The notes under the pieces are model-generated. The model was not told the DNA's origin and searched no databases. It was given only the letters and a program-made list of their open reading frames with translations. A stretch of DNA of 64,000 nt from Apoda limacodes. Lineage: Eukaryota; Arthropoda; Insecta; Lepidoptera; Limacodidae. The stretch is from NCBI GenBank assembly GCA_946406115.1, contig OX291561.1:3526273-3590272 (forward strand), read 5' to 3'. Numbering within the stretch: position 1 is the stretch's first letter; each line of letters starts with the position of its first letter. This document shows positions 9,700-21,930 of this stretch, in pieces. Position numbers and translations under genes: made by a program.

Positions 9700-12600
9700 A
9701 TTTAAAAAAAAATAATGTGAGAAAAGAAAAGTAAAAATATGTACAAAAATGATAAAAAAATGGTTTTTACCAGCGTGAAGTTAGCGCCCCAAACCCAGCT
9801 ACTTTTCTACTAAAGTCAAAAGTTCCATTACATATATACTCAAAACATAAACCAAAGTACGTTGAGCGTGGCGCATTGGCGCGACAGTAAGTAGATTAAC
9901 TGTAATACAAGCTTCGGTCACAAAACTTTGACGCAAAATAGCTAGTTTTTCATTAGACGACCCGACGACGACACCGGTGGTAGCAAAAGTGTATGAGAAT
10001 ATATGCCATGCTGTTCGATTAAACAAAAACGACGCCCACAAGACGATGACTCATTTTCATATTTCTATGACTTATTTAAATATGTCCATTATATCTGCTA
10101 ACTTTTTTTACGGATTTTGATTAAACTGGACTATTTGAATTCCAAGTGCGGTAAAGTTTTTATTACCTTCGGGACCCAAAGGAGTTTTTAAGTTCGCTGC
10201 AAAAACTTTCGTAATAATAACGAGACTTTTTCAGGCTTTCAAGAAATTTCTTGATTAAACTTTAGTTACAATAATTCAGTACTTATATGAAAAACAAAAT
10301 ACGATGTCATTTACTATTGAGCCCATTTCAAAAAAACGTGTTAATTTTTTTACTTTCCTAAATTAATAATTATGACAACAACGTATATCTTGACTTAGCT
10401 GTCTAATAGGAATATTACATTTGATAATCGAATATTATTGTATAATGTATGTAATTAAATATCTTTCAATTATTGATATCTAATTTCTACAATATGTCTA
10501 ATGTATTTTTATATTTATTGTATTTTAATTATTAAAGATAAAAGAGCGAGATAAAAGAAGCCTATGACCTTCACCGTTTCTTTAACTATACTTGTGACAT
10601 ATGTCAGCTCAATTGGGTGTTCCGTTGCGATGTGACGGAAGAAAACAAACTTACTTTACATTTATAATATAATGGCATGGATAGAAATATCTCTAAAATT
10701 TTTAAAGACAAAAAAGGTAGCTAATCATTAAAGTAACATATACCACAAAATAGAAAATAGTACTAACTAAACTACACATTAGGTATATAAAAATTTGAGT
10801 GTATAAAATCAGAAATGATCATAATCAGAAAATGCCTGCCTGTCGTCCTCAATTATGTTTCCATTACAACCTGTCCTGCCTTAGTCACTTGCTTTCAGTG
10901 GATTCCTGCGGTAACAAGTTGCCTGTCCACCGGGTTGACTAGGAGACCGACTCACACAAAAATCGATTTATGAATCATATGGCTTGATCAGCAGCTGCAG
11001 TAAGTACTAATTGACAGGTCGTTGTACATCTACAGTGTATCAATAAATTTATGCTGTATCGAAAAATCTACACTGTATCTTCTTGCGGGTACAACCTTTA
11101 TTTTCTTCTGGTATAAATATAATTAGTAATATTTTCCGTCTTGTAATTTTCGCCCGTTTCTGTTTTCAGCGACAATTAATATTCTCCAGAAGCCCTCTTC
11201 TTTCTACAAAAACACAAATTGAAACAATCATGGCGTCAAGACGCAATATAAGCCGCCATAATTGTATATTTTCAGCTCAATTATTCCTCGAGGGTCCCCT
11301 GAAGCCATTAATTCAGAGCTGGGACGACGGAAAAATTTGTCAAATGCAAATATTCGTTTTCAAGCCCCATTCGTGACACAAAGACGACCCGCTGTTTGCT
11401 CAGCTTGTGTGGATTTGTTTTGAATGCATTGTACAGTTGCTTGAGAAACAAGATATTGAATTTAAAATGACATTTTGTTTGTTTTGTCTTTTGTGTGTGA
11501 AAATTCTTTGCATGTTTTTGAAATTGAAGCAGTAGATTGGGATTATATTCAAGTGAAACAATGATGAAATAAATGTTTTATGTTTGAAGTACACAGTTTA
11601 TTAAGTTGAAATTCTTTATTTTTTTAAAGGATGACTAACGTAGTCATCTGTTTATAAAAAATTAAAACAACCATTTTTTGTGCACATGAATAATTAATAA
11701 GTGGATAAATAAATTAACTAGGTATGCATAAATCTACTAATAAATATCATTGATATGATATGATTTTACTGTAAAAATAGAAACTATACTAAATAGTATA
11801 CCAACCCAATAAACATAAATGAAAAAAAACAGGCCAGGCTCAAGATACATTTTAATTTTTATTTTAAAAAACTTTGAAATCAGAGAATTAGAAACCTTTG
11901 CCTTTCTCAACAAGTTAACAGAGCAATAGTTTGTTAGCTAACTGGCTAACTTTTGTTATTGTACTTGGCTACACTTGGTTTTTATTAAAATGGGTTTTTG
12001 GTTCGAAATATCATTACAAGCTTTTTTATAAATCAAGTCTGAAGAAAAAGGGAACCAATTATTAAACAACAAAGCAAAGTGACCTGATATCTGGCGCCGA
12101 AATATTTAGAGGGACTGAAAAGGTAAGTATACTCTTTATCCCAATTAATGCTTCATGTGGAAAGATCAAATCCAAATGATCAAAGCAAACTGCCCAGGCT
12201 GTGGCGATTATAAAGTTATACGTACAAAGACTAAAACTGACAGTTATTGTAGGTACGCTTCATTCATTACATAGTTCGAGAATGAAGAAATGCCTACAAC
12301 AGTAGTTGTGCTGGTAGTAAGCAAGGCTTTTAAACCATTTTATAACGTAAGGTCATATGAATAAATAAAAAACGGAGTGGAAGTGCAACCTATGTACTTT
12401 CTGAGACAACTTTTTAGATTTTTAAGCTGATGGTAGGAACTAGGATAAACGCTTTCCTTATTATGGATTGACTTATTGATAAGTTATTTTTCGCACCACT
12501 ATAATCGGCACGGATTCACAATGGCTGCATATCTGCAATTTTTTGTAGAAACAACGTTAATTCTAGGTCCGTTGTTGTATTTATTTGTTAAATAATAGTG

Positions 12601-14740
12601 ATGGTTATTATTGGATTCTATTCCATAAGGTTTATTAGAGATGTAACGTGAAGGTACACTTAGGGTTGGTCAAAATTTCGTTTATTTTAAATTTAAACGA
12701 ATATATAAATTTAACGGTCCGTGCAATATTAAATACATGTACTAGTGTTAAATTATTTACTATTTTTGATTTGTAAAGCTACATTTAGAGTCATATTTGT
12801 ATAGAATCCTACAATTATATTTTATGGGATAAATTATATAACATTATCCCTCTGGACTTTCTTTCATACTCTTTGTCAGTCGATCTATAAACAAAAACAT
12901 TTTCAATGGTTGCCACACTAAAGTCCAACCCAATCGTTTCTTAGACCGCAAGGAATGGATTTCACAAACAGCGTTTTATGTGGTCTCACTGTTCATTTGG
13001 AAATAAACCGAATTATTTAATTTCGGTCGTCTTCCGGGCCGCCCGAAATAGTACACGTTGCCACCTCTGGCGATGGCTCACGCAGAACGCATAAACCTGT
13101 TTACATTGTTGTTGTTTGTAGTTATTACCTACATGACGTTTCTCTTTTTTTGTTTATACTGTAAATAATCTTTATTGCGTGGTTGAGTTATTTCTTGGAC
13201 TTGTAAAAACTGCATCAAGCTATCGGCTCTGCCCGTGTCGACACAGCCCAAGGTACCCTATCACCCAGATAAATAAAAGCATATGTTAACCTATACTTAT
13301 CTGCGATATATAATAGTTTTTGACGTCACCTAATTTTGGTTCCTACCTAATAGTAACTAATAGTATATGATTCCTATATTTATAACTGGTTAAATAATAG
13401 CCAATGTAGCCTAGCTATCCTTTTTGTTATCCGCAAATATAAATTATAGATTATTTTATAGGTATATTTTCGAGATCCCATTTTAAGTACGACAAATCTG
13501 AGATCATATTTTAGATTACATCTAAAAACATAGGTATCTTAGATTAAATGATAAAATAAGTGTAGAACATGAAATTTAATAGGTTAGCTACACTACACTA
13601 CACTACTCTAGACTTGTCTTTGATAACAATAATAAATAAATAATACCAGCTGTTGGCCGGAATAGTTATTTAGTGAAACGGTAATGCTGTTATAAACAAA
13701 AATTGTTTTTAGGATAGTAAATACAAATATAAATGAAATTAAGTTCGTTTTTTTTAGATTAGCTCGGGTTTTGATCTTGCCTCGTGTGTAATAATGACTT
13801 ACTTAGTTCATTTTGTATCAAAATCATAATGTACTATCAAAGACATTTTCTTTTTTGAAACTGAAAAAACATTACTGAAACAAATTGTTAGAGATTTTTC
13901 CCAAAGTAAAAAAAAATATAGCTGAATCTAAGCTGTTTTTACGCGACAATTTTTTATTTATTTTATCTTCTTAATTGTGAGACGTATTTGTCATACGAAA
14001 AGATTTTTATTTATTTATTTATTTTATGTGTTAATAGTCTATCAAACTCATAAATAATTCAGATGACTGCTAATGATCGATACAATGGAAGTAATATGCT
14101 TTTTGTATTAAATTAAATTTGAAAAGGTTATTAACTCTCTTACAAATCTTTATCAAAACAAATAGTTGCTAAAGAAGCAAACTGTAAATAGCCGAGTCTA
14201 GACTTCAAAATTGCATCTTATTTGTCAAAATGTCATTGTCCTCAACTGGTGATTTCTGGATTTGTCTTGTCTTTTGTAATATACAGCCGAAAGATCATTA
14301 TATTTATACAGTCAGTCATCGCCTTTGATAAATCCGACAACGTCTAGAATTCACGGTGCCGCGACAAAATGTATGACAGGCTAAACACCACCCTACTAGC
14401 CATATGTAATGATATAGGATAGTTTAGAGCGCTCACCCCCGTCTCACCGCGCACCTTACCTCGCTATTGCCCTGTCTAAACGACTGCGATGGCCGACTGA
14501 ATAAAAGATTTTTTAGGCCGTTACTAGGTTAAAGGACATTGAGAACTTTAGTATGGAAAAATTACTTACAGCGGAGATATCTTATTTTATAGGTACTATG
14601 TATTATGCATTATGAGAACCTAGTTTGTAATTTCATTGATTTCTTAATCTTAGATTTAACTTAGAGTTGCACTTAAAGCACGATTGGGAAAACACCTATG
14701 ATGGTAAGCCGACGAAATTTTCTTATTGTTCTAATTCTAA
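9700..14740. other. No gene seen
   Basis: About 5 kb with no supported feature. It is AT-rich with short shadow ORFs only. A modestly GC-rich patch at about 13030-13100 has no recognisable coding content. Small GC-richer stretches near 10860-10960 and 14330-14500 are also unexplained. Confidence 0.45.
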
Positions 14741-14746
14741 TTTCTA

Positions 14747-14831
14747 ATGATGACTAGGTGGTGGAAATTCCCATATAATGACCGAGTGGAAAGAAACACA
14801 TATGATGACCAGGTGGTAGGAATTCCCATAA
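14747..14831 (+). repeat. Short 55-bp direct repeat pair
   Basis: The block atgatgactaggtggtgg followed by aattcccata occurs at 14747 and, slightly changed, at 14802. Confidence 0.7.
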
Positions 14832-14868
14832 TCCTGAGGGAAAACTATAGAACATGAAAAATATTTGT

Positions 14869-15342
14869 TTAATATAAATTGCTGATTTGCTTTGCAACAA
14901 AAGATGCAACAACGACTAATAAAGGTGTAGTAAAATAAAGGTAATTTGTCCTGGCTTTTTTCGTTCGTAATGCAACCCGATACATAATGCGGGCGATTGG
15001 GCGAGGATATCGCAGTCCCCGGGGAAAACCCGTCTTCTGCTTTTTCTTTGTCACTGTCGCCGCTATGATCTGCTCGTTATATTCGTTCAAACTCGCTATG
15101 ATATCGCTAAATGTAAAGGATGATAAAAAAAAAAACAAAAAAGTAGATTTTTTGTTTGTTGATCCATCTGTTCCTGTTTTGCTACCCAATGGAGCAACAG
15201 AGTGACTTGAGTATTGGTACCTGCAGGTGTAGCTGGTGGGACAATAAACAAAAGTTCGCACAAGAGTAGATTTTTCCATTGATGAAACCGCGGCGCATAG
15301 TAACTTACATTGAAATACGTAGGCAAATATCAAACCTTTCAC
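14869..15342 (-). other. Unrecognised 157-codon open frame
   Basis: An open frame on the minus strand overlaps a 72-codon frame on the plus strand (14987-15205). The local DNA is GC-richer than its surroundings, which lengthens ORFs by chance on both strands. The minus protein has a Lys-rich centre (TVTKKKQKTGFPRG) and no domain I recognise. No splice or promoter context supports it. Treat as possible scrap of a mobile element or chance. Confidence 0.15.
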
Positions 15343-16272
15343 TTTGACCTTTGATGTTAACTTTGGCCATTAACAAAAAAATACTTACATTATTGATAGG
15401 TACTTAATATTAAAAAAAATGATTTCTGATTCTAAAATAGTAAAATCATATGCTATGTAAAAATTATGTGTTCTTGTTTCATAATCTTTCTCTTTGCCAA
15501 TCAGTGCCAATTCTAGTTTCTTAAATTAGTTGAATGGCGATGAGCCAAAATGCCTAGCCACTTTGCTGTCCATTCATCAATAGGTTCTTTTGCTTTACTT
15601 TGTGTAGCTGCCATCTTTGGCCAGATTTCTAGTAGTAGCTCCTAACTAATATTGAATAGGAATAAAAATTCAAACGATACATAACAACATAACGCCTTCT
15701 TCATGCACAATGTTGACAGAGAGTCGAGATAACATTGATCGGCTTTTCAAACTGGTTGTAAGTCATAAATATTTATTATTTTTTACGGACTTTACCGGTT
15801 TTGAAGGATTTCACCGGTGCCCTATTTTATATTAAACTTTGCCTTTTTGAATCTTACATCACATAGCACTGGATCGTATATTCTTTTTAGTTCTGAAATC
15901 GGAGTAAACATTTTAATACATTAATTTAACCCGAAATAACTCTCACCTCTAGTAATGAACCCCCCAAGACAAATAGCTGGCTGCGTTCTCCACATTTCGT
16001 CCAGTGGTCCAGGTGAGGCCATCAGCTGGCACTAATTGCTGCTTGCGGTTAGAGACCTCTGGTTTTGCGAGTGGCCACAAAACTTGCGGGTTGATAAAAT
16101 AAAAGATATCAATGTATAAACCGATATCTACACTACAATACTGTAACCTCTGACTAAGAACATTTGTTCTTAGTTTGAGGTCAAATATATGACGGTAAAA
16201 ACACCTTCATAACCAAAGCGAACTTTAAACCTAGAAGAATTACTTGTAATTTATAACAAATATTTAAATCAC
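15343..16272. other. No gene seen; one hairpin
   Basis: No gene. A 16-bp near-perfect inverted repeat lies at 16146-16181 (acctctgactaagaac against gttcttagtttgaggt, short loop). A 42-codon minus-strand open stretch near 15515-15645 (contains DEWTAKWLGILAHRH) is unrecognised. Confidence 0.4.
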
Positions 16273-16387
16273 CGGAAGGCGAAGAGTGGTACGTCCTTCA
16301 CCCACCAGCCTGATGGACCAATGGCCTTAAAAGGGTGGTAGTGGCTGAACGCAGAATTCAGAAGACCGGGAAATGGATGATGATGAC
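16273..16387 (+). mobile_element. RTE-type LINE 3' end fragment
   Basis: The reading frame gives a GRPSHPPA-type and WTNGLKRVVVAERRIQKTGK-like C-terminus, and the DNA ends in gatgatgatg, the usual short tandem tail of RTE elements. Heavily truncated at its 5' side. Confidence 0.55.
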
Positions 16388-16737
16388 TCAAATCAGTACA
16401 CCAACAGGGTCGGCGATAAAACAATTAAAGCGATTAAACAAGATGAATTAGTCAGGCAGGAAAAGTATGTATATTAATACCGGATGTGAATGTACCCCGC
16501 GGACGTACACACAAAAAATCTTTAACAATTCCAGACTTAGAATAGCGCGAGACTGTTCCCAATAAGCTGCCTGCACTCTGACTTACTGAAGCTATCTCGG
16601 CTACTTAAAAGGTCAGTGGTATGTTACTGATACTTGCTAGGATTCCTTAGACGCTGTGTACTACCCACCTAAACCTTGCTCTCCACTTAAAGACTAATTT
16701 TACTTACCCTACGATTGTTGAATGACCCATTATGTTT
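16388..16737. other. No gene seen
   Basis: Non-coding spacer with no supported feature. Confidence 0.5.
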
Positions 16738-17284
16738 AATAATAATAATAAAACACTTTATTGCACAAAATCAAACATAAAAACAGTATTTACTATACCG
16801 GTACAAATGGCGATCTTATCGCTATGGAGCGAACTCTCCCAGATAACCTTTGGGTGAAGGAATTTAAAAAACATTAAAAGTTCCAGGATAGTGTGTGCGT
16901 TGACATAAATTAATAAACAAACATAAGTGTAGATTAATTATTAAACAATTATAAATATTTATATAGATATAATTGAATAAACATATGTAAAATATATCAT
17001 ATCATACATAAGGATAGAAATCATACTTGCGATGTTAATATACTAGTTTTTTTTTATTATTTATTTGCTCAAATGGTCAATTATTATTTTTTTGAATGTT
17101 CTCAAGGACCGCGCTCGTTTATGTCCAAAGGCAATGTATTCCACAACCTCATCGCTTTAACAGTAAATGAGTGATCATACATTTGGGAATTGTGCCTTGG
17201 AGTTTTCAACAACAGACTTCACGAACACGACACACACGACAGAGACACGAAGTAATCGAGAAACAATAAAACTGAAGCATTCTT

Positions 17285-18480
17285 TCAAATATACCGGTGA
17301 TTTAGGATTGAACAGGACGTTATAAAGAAGAAATAGAACATGAGTATTGTGGCGAACACGGATTGGGAGCCACTTGAACTTTGTTCGAAATTCGAATATG
17401 TGGTCATACTTTCGCAGACCAAATATAAATCTAATACATAAGTTTTGAAGCCGCTCAAGCTTATCAAGCTGCTCCTCAGTGAGATCAAGCTAACTAGTCG
17501 ATATATCTGCATAGTCGAGAACAGGAAGAAGTGACTGAGCAAGAGCAATTTTGGTGGGAATAGGTAGAAAATTGCGTAATCTACTTAAAGACTTCGCGGT
17601 AGCAAATATTTTCTTACTCACTTCTTTACTCTGTGGACCCAATGATAAAGTTTCATCGATAAGAATACATAAGCTTTTAACACTGTCACTGTATGGAACA
17701 GGAACTTTATTTACACAGACTGGTGGAATTTGTTGCCTATCAATCCTGGAAATTAGTATTTTACTACCCACGTTAATGACTTGTGTTTTATTCGGATTTA
17801 CAACAAGACCATGTGACTCACTCCAGTCTACAATGCAAGACAGGTCCCTATTAATGATTGTAATTGCATTTGATAACTCATTAATAGAAGTTTATATCTG
17901 AAGATCGTCTGCATAGAGATGGTATAGAGAAGATATGTGGGATGTAATTAGATTGATGAAAATTGCAAAGAGAAATGGTGACAACACGCCACCTTGCGGA
18001 ACGCCAGCAGAAGTGTCACAATAGTTAGAAAATGAATCATCGACCTTAATGCGTTGCCGGCGTCCCTGAAAGTAACTATCAAACCAATCGATAACTGTTG
18101 GAGATATGTTAAGAGAACGAAGTTGATGTAGCAAAATATCGAAGTCAACTGTATTAAAAGCATTGCCAAAGTCTTACAACAAGTGCAGAAGCCGTACTAT
18201 GACCAGGACGGAAACCAGATTGGAGAGGATTTAACAACTTGTTTTTTGTCAAAAAACAAGATAATTGTTGCTGAACAAGACGTTCAAGTAACTTTGACAC
18301 GAAGGGTAGGATAGATATAGATTTAAAATCGGAGTAGGTCGCAGGATTGGATTTCTTTGGCAAAGGAATAATAATGGCATTTTTCCATGATTCAGGAAAG
18401 GTGGATATTGAGTGATTAAGGATATTTGTTATAACAGGAACAACAGTATCAAGGATAGAAGTGATCATATTACGGCTAAT
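17285..18480 (-). pseudogene. LINE reverse transcriptase remnant
   Basis: The minus-strand translation contains the fingers and palm motifs in order: TFPESWKNAIIIPLPKK, FKSISILPFVSKLLERL, QSGFRPGHSTASAL, then after a frameshift DILLHQLRSLNISPTVIDWF, SAGVPQGGVLSPFLF and the active site YADDLQI. A stop directly follows the active site. Reading then resumes with HGLVVNPNKTQ and the thumb region KIFATAKSLSRLRNFLPIP. At least one frameshift (about 18160) and several stops kill it. The order and motifs fit CR1/Jockey-group LINEs. Confidence 0.85.
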
Positions 18481-18569
18481 GCAATCATTTCCTACAGCGT
18501 TGGAAGAAATGGACAGTATGTTTTTCTTAACATCACAATCAGAAAATCGACTTAGAATAAAAGGAGGAA

Positions 18570-19060
18570 AGTCAGGCGTCGGTGTTTTCGACAGTAATTT
18601 CTATAAATAGATGCTCGGCTGTATTTGCTGCTGTGTCCGAGACATTACCAATGGAATAAGGAATATAGGAACGAAGATAGATTGCCACCCAACCACCACC
18701 TTTGTCTTTTCGATCATTACGAATCAACTGAAAACCGGGTAATGAGTAAGAAGTAGATTGTAAGCAAGGTTTCAGCCAAGATTCTGATAAATAAATAAAT
18801 AAATAAATACTGATTCACAGAATAGTGTGAATATTATTGATGTGAAAAGATGCTAGCATGTCAGAATAATGAGCTGGAATACTCTGAGCATTTATATGTA
18901 CAACATTAAAATTTTTCAGGAAGCCTGAGAAAACAGAAGTTAGATTTGCGCTGAGGGAGTGTGAGATACTTTGAAAACTATCGTCGCTGTTCAATCCATC
19001 TTCAGAACAAGAAAGAAAATCAGTGCTATTTATACTAATATTATAACAATCATGATACAT
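18570..19060 (-). pseudogene. LINE endonuclease domain remnant
   Basis: An open frame starting MYHDCYNIS reaches FNVVHINAQSIPAHYSDML, the usual start of the apurinic-like endonuclease of CR1/Jockey elements. Shortly after, a (TTTA)n microsatellite (18786-18812) interrupts the frame exactly before SESWLKP, which carries the catalytic Glu region. The frame then continues with LPGFQLIRNDRKDKGGG and YIPYSIGNVS. The second half of the endonuclease, including the SDH-type end, is not visible, so a deletion probably joins this part to the reverse transcriptase. Confidence 0.75.
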
Positions 19061-19062
19061 TA

Positions 19063-19757
19063 CAATAAATAAGATAAATAGATATAATTATAAAATAAAA
19101 AAATAATAATAAAATATAAAAAAGTATGAAAAAAAAATTATTAAAATATTTAAGTATAAGTAATTAACAATTACATGTAGTTTTGGATACTCCACCTGCC
19201 AGCCATCATAATATGAAAAATATACAAACTATTTAAAAAATTGATACATTTAAGAAACACGACAAAATTAAGGTTTGCTGCATTGTCTACACATTGCATT
19301 CTAGATACAACAACAAAAAAAAAGGAAGAAAAAAATTGCAAAATTGTTTGATATCCAATCACATATAAATAAAAAAAAAAAAAGAAAAACTATCAAACGT
19401 CAAACAGAACAAAATGTAAATAATTTAAAGTGAGGGTTAGTTATATCTTTCTTGAAATATTACACTAGTTGCCAATAGAGGGTAATTACAGTGATGTATG
19501 AAGGGTCAAAGGCCACATAGCTCATAATAGAGTAGAATACCTACAACAAGAAAATAACCAGTCAAATGTCGCAGTCGTCGCACATTTTGATGTTGGATAC
19601 AAACGACTATTTTTTCGCTGCTGTCCTCTGCGGCCTATTAGTCTAAGACTCCAAGGGTTAATGAAATTACCTATCTTAATTTTTCTATTAGGTACGTCTA
19701 TTCTATTCTAACCTTATTTTGCGAAGATGGAGCTATCACCCGCCACACCCTATACCC
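19063..19757. other. No gene seen
   Basis: Very A-rich on the plus strand, with several A runs; nothing supported. Confidence 0.5.
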
Positions 19758-19930
19758 CTGCTAATTACTTCACTATAGGTATATAAAATAAATACCCGTG
19801 CGAATTACTTCTCTGTATATAAATAAAAACGCGTGCTTATTACACCTATTATATAAATAAATACCCGTGCTGATTACTCCGCTATATATAAATAATCACC
19901 TGTGCTAATTTCTCCGCTGTATATAAAATG
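19758..19930 (+). repeat. About 35-bp tandem repeat with TATA-like cores
   Basis: Four to five imperfect units built on a taaataaatacccgtgct block, attactccgct, and tatataaat. Unit starts are near 19758, 19801, 19836, 19870 and 19905. Confidence 0.8.
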
Positions 19931-21649
19931 GACATATTTTGTGGCCCCACGTTGTAGAAACAATTTAATGCCGTGGCCTACACAAAGTTGCGAAATTCGT
20001 AAAATCTTTGTAACAGTGAAGATTAATTTTGTAGTTAACTCGTTTTGCAGTAAATTGCAGCCTTTTTGGGATTTAATTTGGCTTTCTGTGCGTACATTTT
20101 CCTTTTAAGGGGTTGCTATGGTTAAAAATTAGACTATTCTTAAACATTTTCTAATAAAACTTCGAGTTCTCATGTAGTGTGTATATACGCTTGGAGGCAC
20201 TCTACTTGTTTTGTAACTGTGCGGTACAGCCTTGGCGATATGAAGCGTACTAATTTTTTATTTGAAACGATTATTTTTCATTTTTTAGCTTCGAATAATT
20301 TGCTTAATACATATGATAATACAACTAAAATAGAAACAAACAAGTTGGTTGACCAGGATGCCATTGACCATGACAAGATCTTTTTTATTCCGTGCCATTA
20401 ATTTACTAGTACTAAAGTCATTCAAAATTTTGGAACGCATCCCAAACCGTCAATATGTCGATTAAAACTCAGTGATTATACTCTCTTTGATGTCAAATAG
20501 ACTTTTATTTACAAAAAAAATAAATTGTGGTTTTGCATTTTTACTAAGAAATCAAGTTATTTTACAGACGACATATAATTTCTTAGTGGTAGGATTATTT
20601 ATGTTTTTAAGTAAATTTTAATTTGACAAGGACTTTTTACGTACACAAGTGTAGTATTTGTATATATATCATAAAAAGTACAAAGAGAAAATAGAAAGCC
20701 CCTAGCTTCAGATACTTTGACTTTCTCTTTCACTATCATAGTCCGTTCCGTTCTGTTTCAGCATCTTAACAGCCAGCGTTCCACTGCAACGATTTAAGGA
20801 ACGAGTCAAGTAGGAAAAACAGTCAATTAGAGTTCTGTAAAGAGCTTAAAACTGCGGGCTGGAACAACGCAAGCGTTCAAATAGGTGGTAATTGGAGGAA
20901 CGGGGGGAAGCCACTGGAGGAAGTTATGCAGCGTTTCCCTCTAGTAATATATAACTCTCCTATGTCACGGCATTCCCATGTGTGCCTATCCAAGACAAGG
21001 AAAATGGTATTTCCGTTTAGACTGCATTCCCTGCCATCTTCTTTACAACAACTTCCAAACTTAATTTCCAATAATGCAACGAATTTATAACCTTAGTTTC
21101 AAGTAGATGATAAAGACGTGTTGAATTGTATTGTACCGTCCATCCAGCTGCAGGACTGGATGGTATTACACCACCAGCCTATTGCTTGAGCAAATAGGAA
21201 AATTTGCTCGTAAAAGAACTTATTCGTACTTTACTGGTGAATTTTATTTTAAGCGAACTCGTGTTTGTTAATTGTGCGGTTATTACCATTACCATTACGC
21301 TATTAAGATGCTGAGGACGTTACAGTAAAGACTGCTTTATGAACAAGTGTGTTGAAAAGTTATTCATATTAACCCCATGGTAGTTTTTCTACTGTTTACA
21401 ATTTTAATACAAAATTAGTTAAAGACGCACCAGTAGTTAAAAATGGTTTATTATTGTTCGTCTCGTACGCTATCACGCTTATATTGTCTAGGGGGCCTAC
21501 ATAAACGGGTTTCATCCCAAATTTGGACATAGAGCTACTACGCCATATTCAACACACAATGGAATAGTTGCGAAACCGTTATCGCATAAAATTTACATTG
21601 CTATTATTGTTTGATACGTGGAAAAATTATATTGTACTAATGACCTAGA
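19931..21649. other. No gene seen
   Basis: No supported gene. A GC-richer part at 20750-21080 has short open frames on both strands without a domain I recognise. Confidence 0.4.
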
Positions 21650-21930
21650 TAGTCGGAGGTGGCCTAGGGATTTCCATTTTACCTTGCGTCCTGAGTGGCA
21701 AAGGTTCGAGCCCGGCGTGTACTAATGAGTCTTTTTTTCTAATTTCTTAAGTACATTGATTATTCACACCAGTGGCTTTTCGGTGAAGAAAAAAAACGGG
21801 AGAAAATCTGCATACGTCAACAAAGACTAAGGCTTATGTGAAGTTCACAATCGTACTGGGCCCGCGTGTGAATTATGGCCAAAATTGTTCTCGGTGAGGG
21901 TAGGCCGTCCCACACGTATGAGGCTGATAA
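21650..21930 (+). mobile_element. tRNA-derived SINE
   Basis: The head gtcggaggtggcctagggat (A-box-like ggtggcctaggg) is followed by a B box ggttcgagccc at about 21711, the outline of a Pol III promoter. The body ends with ttctcggtgagggtaggccg, the same tail seen in reverse at 6590-6692 and 36296-36590. No poly-A tail or clear target duplication was identified. Confidence 0.75.

Larger units (their letters stand above)
16738..19062 (-). mobile_element. CR1/Jockey-type LINE, minus strand, about 2.3 kb
   Basis: The element runs from an endonuclease start near 19060 to a 3' end at 16738, where it closes with a gtgcaataaagtgttttatt block and a (TTA)n tail, a normal non-LTR 3' end. It contains both the endonuclease and reverse transcriptase parts (next entries) followed by about 0.7 kb of C-terminal domain and UTR. 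It is 5'-truncated or lacks ORF1, and carries frameshifts and stops. A second fragment of the same family lies at 58015-58186. Confidence 0.85.

Noticed and set aside
14869..15342. 157-codon ORF as a host gene
   Set aside because: Overlapping open frames on both strands fit a local compositional effect; no domain, start context or exon structure supports it.
17551..17901. 116-codon plus-strand ORF
   Set aside because: It is the antisense shadow of the LINE reverse transcriptase on the minus strand.
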